64,000 nucleotides of DNA, from positions 246,024 to 310,023 of the forward strand of contig NZ_JABBGA010000005.1 in assembly GCF_012927165.1 (NCBI RefSeq), written 5' to 3'. The notes under the pieces were generated by a model. The model had not been told where the DNA came from and did no database searches. It worked only from the letters and a program-made list of their open reading frames with translations. The DNA is from Zoogloea dura. GTDB lineage: Bacteria; Pseudomonadota; Gammaproteobacteria; Burkholderiales; Rhodocyclaceae. The position numbers and the translations under genes are program-made. Below, one piece after another: positions 59,723-64,000 of this stretch. Numbering within the stretch: the first letter of the stretch is position 1; every line of letters begins with the position of its first letter.

Positions 59723-61177
59723 GTGTTCAACGAAGAAGACCAAGCGTCCGCCATGCGACGCGACTTTCTGAAGATCTTGGCCGCAGGCGCGGCAAGTGCG
59801 GCCGGGAGTGCGTTTGCCGCAGCTCCGGCCTCGAGGCCCCTCGAAGAGCGTCGGCCCGGCCTGGGCCCGGGGGGGTATGACGTGTTGGTCGTGGGAGCCG
59901 GCTTTGCCGGGCTCACCGCCGCCCGGGAGCTCTCCAGGGCGGGGATGAAGGTGTTGCTGGTCGATGCGCGCAATCGGCTCGGGGGGCGGACTTTCACCTC
60001 GAGTTTTCTCGGCCAGAAGATCGAACTGGGTGGAACCTGGATCCACTGGAGCCAGCCCTTCGTCTGGAACGAGGTGGTCCGCTATGGGCTGGGCCTCGCC
60101 GAGAGCCCCGGTGCAGCAGCCGAAACAGCCTCCTGGCTGGTCGACGGGAAACTCCGCCAGGGTGGGGCGGAGCGCCCCTGGAAGATCATCGCCGACGCGA
60201 TGACGGCCTTCTGCGATGTGGATCGGCAGGGTGGGCGCCAGGTCATGCAAATGGCGCACGATCCCTTGTTCCGCAAGGATCTGCTGATTCCCTGGGATCG
60301 CTTGAGCCTGCAGGATCGGCTCGACCAGATGAAGTTCGGCCGCGAGACCCGCGACCTGCTGTCGCCCCAGCTCAGTATCAACTGCCATGCCAGCCTCAAG
60401 GATGGCGGTTTTGCCGACATGCTGCGCTGGTGGGCGCTGGGTGAGCACGACATGGGACGCATGTTCGACAAGCTCGGCCGCTACAAGATCAAGGAAGGCA
60501 TGGGCGAGCTGGCCCGGCGCATGCTGGATGACTCTGACGCCGACCTGCTGTTGTCCTCCCCCGTGAAGTCCGTGTCCCGCGAAGGCGACACCTACGTGGT
60601 GGTCACCGACAAGGGGCAGACCTTCACCACGCGCGCGGTGGTCATGGCCACGCCGCTCAACGTTCTTGCAAATATCTCCATGCCTGCGGGCTGGGGGGCC
60701 GGGAAGCGCAGCATGATCGAGCGCGGTCATGTCGGCCGCGGCAGCAAGTGTTACGTCCACATCCGTCAGAAAGTCGGGAACTGGATCGGGATGGCACCGG
60801 CGCCTCATCCCATCTCGCTGGCCTGGACCGAAAAGCAGCGGGACGACGGCACCCTGCTGGTCTGCTTCGGCCCCCCGAACCTGCTGGACATCACCGATGA
60901 AGAGGCTGTCCAGGCGGCCCTGCGGACCCTCCTGCCCAAGGTTGAGGTGCTGGGGGTGACCGGCTACCAGTGGGCGGTCGATCCCTATTCCCAGGGAACC
61001 TGGTGCTGGTATCGCCCCGGGCAGCTCACCCAGGGCCTGCCCGGGCTGCGCAGCGCCGAAGGCGGGATCTTCATGGCCGGCTCCGACCAGGCCGAAGGCT
61101 GGCGCGGTTTCGTGGATGGGGCCATCGAATCGGGCATCACCGCAGCACGTGACGTCCGTGCCTACCTCAAGGGTTGA
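59723..61177 (+). CDS. Tat-exported flavin amine oxidase/dehydrogenase
   Basis: This 484-residue protein starts at GTG 59723 behind GAGGAGGAG. It has a twin-arginine signal (MRRDFLK at 11-17, then an Ala-rich helix). The FAD-binding unit VLVVGAGFAGLTAAREL (about 54-70), GGRT (87-90) and C-terminal AGSDQAEGWRGFVDGA (about 452-467) are the flavin monoamine oxidase family signatures. Where MAO has its FAD-linked Cys (SGGC), this protein appears to have SQGT, so FAD is probably non-covalent. The following cytochrome c gene, four bases on, suggests it passes electrons to cytochrome c, as NicA2 does, and not to oxygen. The substrate is unknown. Confidence 0.88.
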   Translation: MFNEEDQASAMRRDFLKILAAGAASAAGSAFAAAPASRPLEERRPGLGPGGYDVLVVGAGFAGLTAARELSRAGMKVLLVDARNRLGGRTFTSSFLGQKIELGGTWIHWSQPFVWNEVVRYGLGLAESPGAAAETASWLVDGKLRQGGAERPWKIIADAMTAFCDVDRQGGRQVMQMAHDPLFRKDLLIPWDRLSLQDRLDQMKFGRETRDLLSPQLSINCHASLKDGGFADMLRWWALGEHDMGRMFDKLGRYKIKEGMGELARRMLDDSDADLLLSSPVKSVSREGDTYVVVTDKGQTFTTRAVVMATPLNVLANISMPAGWGAGKRSMIERGHVGRGSKCYVHIRQKVGNWIGMAPAPHPISLAWTEKQRDDGTLLVCFGPPNLLDITDEEAVQAALRTLLPKVEVLGVTGYQWAVDPYSQGTWCWYRPGQLTQGLPGLRSAEGGIFMAGSDQAEGWRGFVDGAIESGITAARDVRAYLKG

Positions 61178-61181
61178 GCCC

Positions 61182-61550
61182 ATGCGCCAGTTGATCATCT
61201 CCCTGGTCCTCGTGCTGCTGCCGGTGGCCGGACGCGCCGAGTGCGACCCCGGCAATGGCAAGCAGGTCTTCGACAACAAATGCGGCATCTGCCACCTCGT
61301 GGATGTGTCCGCGGGCCACGGCGTGGGGCCGAATCTCCATGGCGTCGTCGATCGCCCCATCGGCAAGGCCGACGGCTTCGGCTACTCCGCTGCCCTTGCC
61401 GCTTCTCAGGCCGTCTGGACGCGTGAAGCGCTTTCCGAATTCCTGAAGGCCCCGCAGAAGGCCATTCCCGGTACGGCCATGCCGTTTCAGGGGCTCAAGT
61501 CCGAATCGGAGCGGCAGCGTCTCGTCTGCTACCTCCTGTCTCTTCGTTAA
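61182..61550 (+). CDS. Periplasmic class I cytochrome c
   Basis: From ATG 61182 the 122-residue precursor has a signal peptide (LIISLVLVLLPVAGRA) and a mono-heme domain. CGICH is the heme site and Met in TAMPFQ is the probable sixth ligand. GHGVGPNLHGVVDRPIG is typical of mitochondrial-like c2/c550 cytochromes. It is probably the electron acceptor of the amine oxidase encoded four bases upstream. Confidence 0.92.
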   Translation: MRQLIISLVLVLLPVAGRAECDPGNGKQVFDNKCGICHLVDVSAGHGVGPNLHGVVDRPIGKADGFGYSAALAASQAVWTREALSEFLKAPQKAIPGTAMPFQGLKSESERQRLVCYLLSLR

Positions 61551-61576
61551 AACCATCCACCCATCAGGAGAAGTGA

Positions 61577-62029
61577 ATGTTCTACACCAGGAATCTGATC
61601 CCGGCGGCGCTGCTCGCCATGTCCTGCGCTCCCGCCATGGCCGGCGGCCCAGGCGCGGAGCAAGCCATCCGCGAGCGCATTGCCGTCATGGAGCAGGCGT
61701 GGCCAAAAGGCGACGTTGGCCTGATCGCCCGCGGCGTCTATGGCCAGGATGCCGTGATTCAGGGGGAGGGGCAGAAAGCGACGATCCAGTCTCCGGAGGG
61801 CGTGGATGAAGTGGTGAAACACCTCGTCTCCGAGAACAAGTCCGTGAAGCTGGACATCCACTCCATCCGCAAACTTGGCGCCGACTCGGCCTTGTCGTGG
61901 GTGACCTGGCATGTCACGCCCAAAGCGGCGGATCAAAAGCCCTTCGACGTCAAGGCGCTCTTCGTCTGGACGCGGGGCAAGGAGGGTTGGCGCATCCGTG
62001 CCGACATGTACACCCTCGGCTCAATGTAA
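61577..62029 (+). CDS. Secreted SnoaL/NTF2-like (DUF4440-type) protein
   Basis: The 150-residue precursor has a signal peptide ending near AMA (about 22) and an NTF2-like cone fold pattern (AIRERIAVMEQAWPKGDVGLIARGVYGQDAVIQ, then WVTWHV and WRIRADMY strands). AGGAG lies nine bases before the ATG. The family includes binding proteins and isomerases or hydrolases for small hydrophobic molecules. The role here is unknown, perhaps handling the amine oxidase product. Confidence 0.8.
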   Translation: MFYTRNLIPAALLAMSCAPAMAGGPGAEQAIRERIAVMEQAWPKGDVGLIARGVYGQDAVIQGEGQKATIQSPEGVDEVVKHLVSENKSVKLDIHSIRKLGADSALSWVTWHVTPKAADQKPFDVKALFVWTRGKEGWRIRADMYTLGSM

Positions 62030-62130
62030 GCAGCCAATTCCTTGAATTCCGCATCTCGTGTCGCTCCCGGGTTGCGGGTTCCGCATCAAGAGAGAGACCG
62101 AAATCAATCGGCAATCGGTGGAGATATCCC

Positions 62131-63519
62131 ATGAAGACAATGAGCAAGTTCTGCAACACAGTGGTGGCCGCAAGCCTCGTACTTGTTTCCGCCTCGGCAT
62201 CGGCCAGTGAGGCCGACCCGTCGCGGCTCGGCAGGGACCTGACCCCTGCCGGTGGCGAGAAGGCCGCCAGCAAGGACGGCAGCATCCCGGCCTGGGGCGG
62301 CAAGGAAACCCCGGCAGCCGGCTGGGCCTATGGCAAGAACCGCGGCGCCGCGTGGGCCCACAAGGGCGAGAAGCCCCTGTTCTCGATCGACGCCGGCAAC
62401 GTGGCCAAGTACGCCGACAAGCTGACCCCGGGCCAGGTGGCCACCATCAAGCAGGTCAAGGGCTACCGCATGGACGTGTACCCGACCCACCGCAACTGTG
62501 GCGTGCCCGACTTCGTCGCCGACAACACGCGCAAGAACGTCGGCTTCGCCAAGCTCGGCGACGACGGCTGGAGCCTCAAGGAGGCCAATGTGCCGGGCTA
62601 TCCCTTCCCCTTCCCGGAAAACGGCGCCCAGGCCATGTGGAACTCGAAGATGCGTTACCGGGGGCTGGCGCTGGAATACAAGAACGCCATCACCGCCGTG
62701 TCGCCGCGCAAGGGGGCGGACGAGTGGATCAAGGCGACCAGTGAGCAAACCCTGTTCTTCCCATGGGGGGCCAAGGGCAGCAAGCCGGTCTCCAAGCTGC
62801 CCGACATCGAATACTCGACCTACCTGACCTACAACACCCCGACCGCCCTGGCCGGCCAGGCCTTCGTGCTCTCCCTCTTCCTCGATCAGCCCGGCAGCGA
62901 GACCTTCTATTACTTCACCGGCCAGCGCCGGGTGCGGCGCATGCCCACCTATGCCTACGACGCACCGCAGATTGGCTTCGAGAACCAGTACCTCGTCGAT
63001 GAGCCCTTCGTCTTCAACGGCACCATCGACCGTTTCGACTGGAAGCTGGTAGGCAAGAAGGAGCTATACGTGCCCTACAACAGCTTCGGCGCCTATGACT
63101 TTGACGCCAAATTCGATGACATCGCCCAGGCCGGCTCGATCAGCCCGGCCCACCGCCGCTATGAGCTGCACCGGGTGTGGGTGGTCGAGGCCAGCGTCAA
63201 GGCGGGTGTCCGCCATGTCTCGCCCAAGCGTACTTTCTACATCGATGAAGACAGTTGGAACCTGGTGGCCGCCGACGACTATGACGCCCAGGGCAAGATC
63301 TGGAAGTACCGCGAAGGCTTCGTGATCCCGGTGTATGAAACCGGCACCTGCGATGCGCCCGCCTTCGTGCAATACAACCTCAACGAAGGCCGCTACGTCT
63401 TCGACATGAACTCTGCCGGCACCGGCAAGGACATCCAGTGGGTCACCGAGGGTAACAGCCCGCGCTACAAGCCCGGCTTCTATACCTCCGACAACCTGCG
63501 CGCCCTGAGCGACCGCTGA
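62131..63519 (+). CDS. DUF1329 periplasmic/outer-membrane-associated protein
   Basis: From ATG 62131 behind GGTGGAG, this is a 462-residue precursor with a signal peptide ending ASA (about 24-26). The rest is a LolA/LolB-like beta-rich domain with DUF1329 features (SRLGRDLTPAGGEKA near the mature N-terminus, TYAYDAPQIGFENQYLVDE, RHVSPKRTFYIDEDSW). DUF1329 genes nearly always neighbour DUF1302 genes, and often RND exporters, in proteobacteria. The pair is suspected of moving hydrophobic compounds across the outer membrane; no mechanism is established to my knowledge. Confidence 0.9.
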   Translation: MKTMSKFCNTVVAASLVLVSASASASEADPSRLGRDLTPAGGEKAASKDGSIPAWGGKETPAAGWAYGKNRGAAWAHKGEKPLFSIDAGNVAKYADKLTPGQVATIKQVKGYRMDVYPTHRNCGVPDFVADNTRKNVGFAKLGDDGWSLKEANVPGYPFPFPENGAQAMWNSKMRYRGLALEYKNAITAVSPRKGADEWIKATSEQTLFFPWGAKGSKPVSKLPDIEYSTYLTYNTPTALAGQAFVLSLFLDQPGSETFYYFTGQRRVRRMPTYAYDAPQIGFENQYLVDEPFVFNGTIDRFDWKLVGKKELYVPYNSFGAYDFDAKFDDIAQAGSISPAHRRYELHRVWVVEASVKAGVRHVSPKRTFYIDEDSWNLVAADDYDAQGKIWKYREGFVIPVYETGTCDAPAFVQYNLNEGRYVFDMNSAGTGKDIQWVTEGNSPRYKPGFYTSDNLRALSDR

Positions 63520-63547
63520 TTCAGCGCCTATTCAACAGAGGGGATAC

Positions 63548-64000
63548 ATGATGAATAGCACGATGAAGCCACTTGCCATGTCCATGCTGCTTGCCATGGC
63601 GGGACCTGCTCTGGCCTTCACCTTCCAGGGTGAGAGCGTCTCCGGCAGTTTCGACTCCACCATTTCCGTCGGCATCGGCATCCGTGCCGAAGGCCCGGCC
63701 TGCAACCTGGTGCTCAAGGGCTCGCCCAGCGCCGGTGCGCCGGGGGGCTGTACCGAGGCCATCAGCGGCCTGGGCGACCAGGGCAACCTCAACTACGGCC
63801 GCGGCGACACCTTCACCAATTACCTCAAGGGCACCCACGAGCTGCTCCTCAAGATGCCCGAGGACGTCAAGTTCATGGCCCGGGTGAGCTGGCTGAAGGA
63901 TTTTGCCGCACCGCACACCTCCGGCTACGTCAGCGGCGGCAACCCGCCTGGCGTCGGCAGCCTCACCGACGACGCGAAGGAAGACCTGTCCTTCAAGGCG
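63548..64000 (+). CDS. DUF1302 outer-membrane protein, N-terminal part (cut by window end)
   Basis: The first 151 residues are visible, starting at ATG 63548 (or 63551) behind AGAGGGG. A signal peptide (PLAMSMLLAMAGPALA) is followed by beta-strand-rich sequence FTFQGESVSGSFDSTISVGIG and HELLLKMPEDVKFMARVSWLKDF, typical of the DUF1302 beta-barrel family. Family members are usually 500-650 residues, so most of the gene lies beyond the window. It follows DUF1329 by 28 bases. Confidence 0.88.
   Translation, partial: MMNSTMKPLAMSMLLAMAGPALAFTFQGESVSGSFDSTISVGIGIRAEGPACNLVLKGSPSAGAPGGCTEAISGLGDQGNLNYGRGDTFTNYLKGTHELLLKMPEDVKFMARVSWLKDFAAPHTSGYVSGGNPPGVGSLTDDAKEDLSFKA

Noticed and set aside
59642..61366. 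574-codon minus-strand frame opposite the amine oxidase gene
   Set aside because: It crosses the operator and promoter region and is antisense to a gene with a Tat signal and FAD motifs.
1..64000. CRISPR arrays, insertion sequences, tRNA genes, phage genes
   Set aside because: I saw no regularly spaced repeats, transposase or integrase motifs, tRNA-like cloverleaf ends or phage structural genes anywhere in the window.

Overview
This 64 kb window looks like a chromosomal segment of a betaproteobacterium, most likely of the Rhodocyclales type. The reasons are the high GC, the beta-type aa3/caa3 cytochrome oxidase cluster, the gene neighbourhood mpl-tlpA-aroQ-accB-accC-prmA-DUF3426-pfkB, and an olsBA ornithine-lipid pair. 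I assign no species. I saw no rRNA, tRNA, CRISPR array or insertion sequence.

Region 1 (about 1-36.9 kb) is a large surface-glycan locus. It begins with a PpiC-type periplasmic isomerase and an ABC-dependent polysaccharide exporter (Wzm/Wzt). Next is a tightly overlapping cassette that combines dTDP-3-acetamido-3,6-dideoxyhexose synthesis (aminotransferase and a bifunctional ketoisomerase/acetyltransferase) with a Gtr-like lipid-linked sugar transfer system (GT2, GtrA flippase, large membrane protein). It is followed by a methyltransferase, two TPR-glycosyltransferases (one of the SPINDLY/OGT GT41 family), two more methyltransferases, a COG5610 HAD protein and a WsaF-like glycosyltransferase. 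A second compact minus-strand operon (GT2, UPF0104-like membrane protein, FAD oxidoreductase, polytopic protein), an O-acyltransferase and several modular glycosyltransferases follow. The locus ends with a periplasmic ATP-dependent DNA ligase and the wbpV-wbpL-wbpM-like trio that starts O-antigen-type synthesis.

Region 2 (37-48.6 kb) is mostly housekeeping: apaH, the ornithine-lipid acyltransferases olsB/olsA (olsA appears to start with CTG), a glycine-zipper lipoprotein, a PfkB kinase, a DUF3426 zinc-ribbon protein, prmA, accC, accB, aroQ, a TlpA-type thioredoxin, a protein of unknown function and mpl.

Region 3 (48.6-58.8 kb) encodes the cytochrome c oxidase and its assembly factors: ctaA, ctaB, a SCO-like protein, SURF1, an antisense DUF2909 gene, subunit III, Cox11, a 38-residue membrane peptide, subunit I, subunit II with a fused cytochrome c, DUF2244 and SCO1. 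An FNR-type box lies in the divergent control region. Convergent to sco1 is rpoH, which carries a perfect CIRCE (HrcA) operator over its promoter region.

Region 4 (58.9-64 kb) is an apparently substrate-inducible module. A TetR regulator faces two palindromic operators, one of them inside a sigma70 promoter spacer. Downstream are a Tat-exported flavin amine oxidase, a periplasmic cytochrome c, a secreted SnoaL/NTF2-like protein, a DUF1329 protein and a DUF1302 protein cut by the window end. By analogy with NicA2/CycN this may be an amine:cytochrome c dehydrogenase coupled to an envelope import or export pair. It is the best candidate here for an undescribed system.
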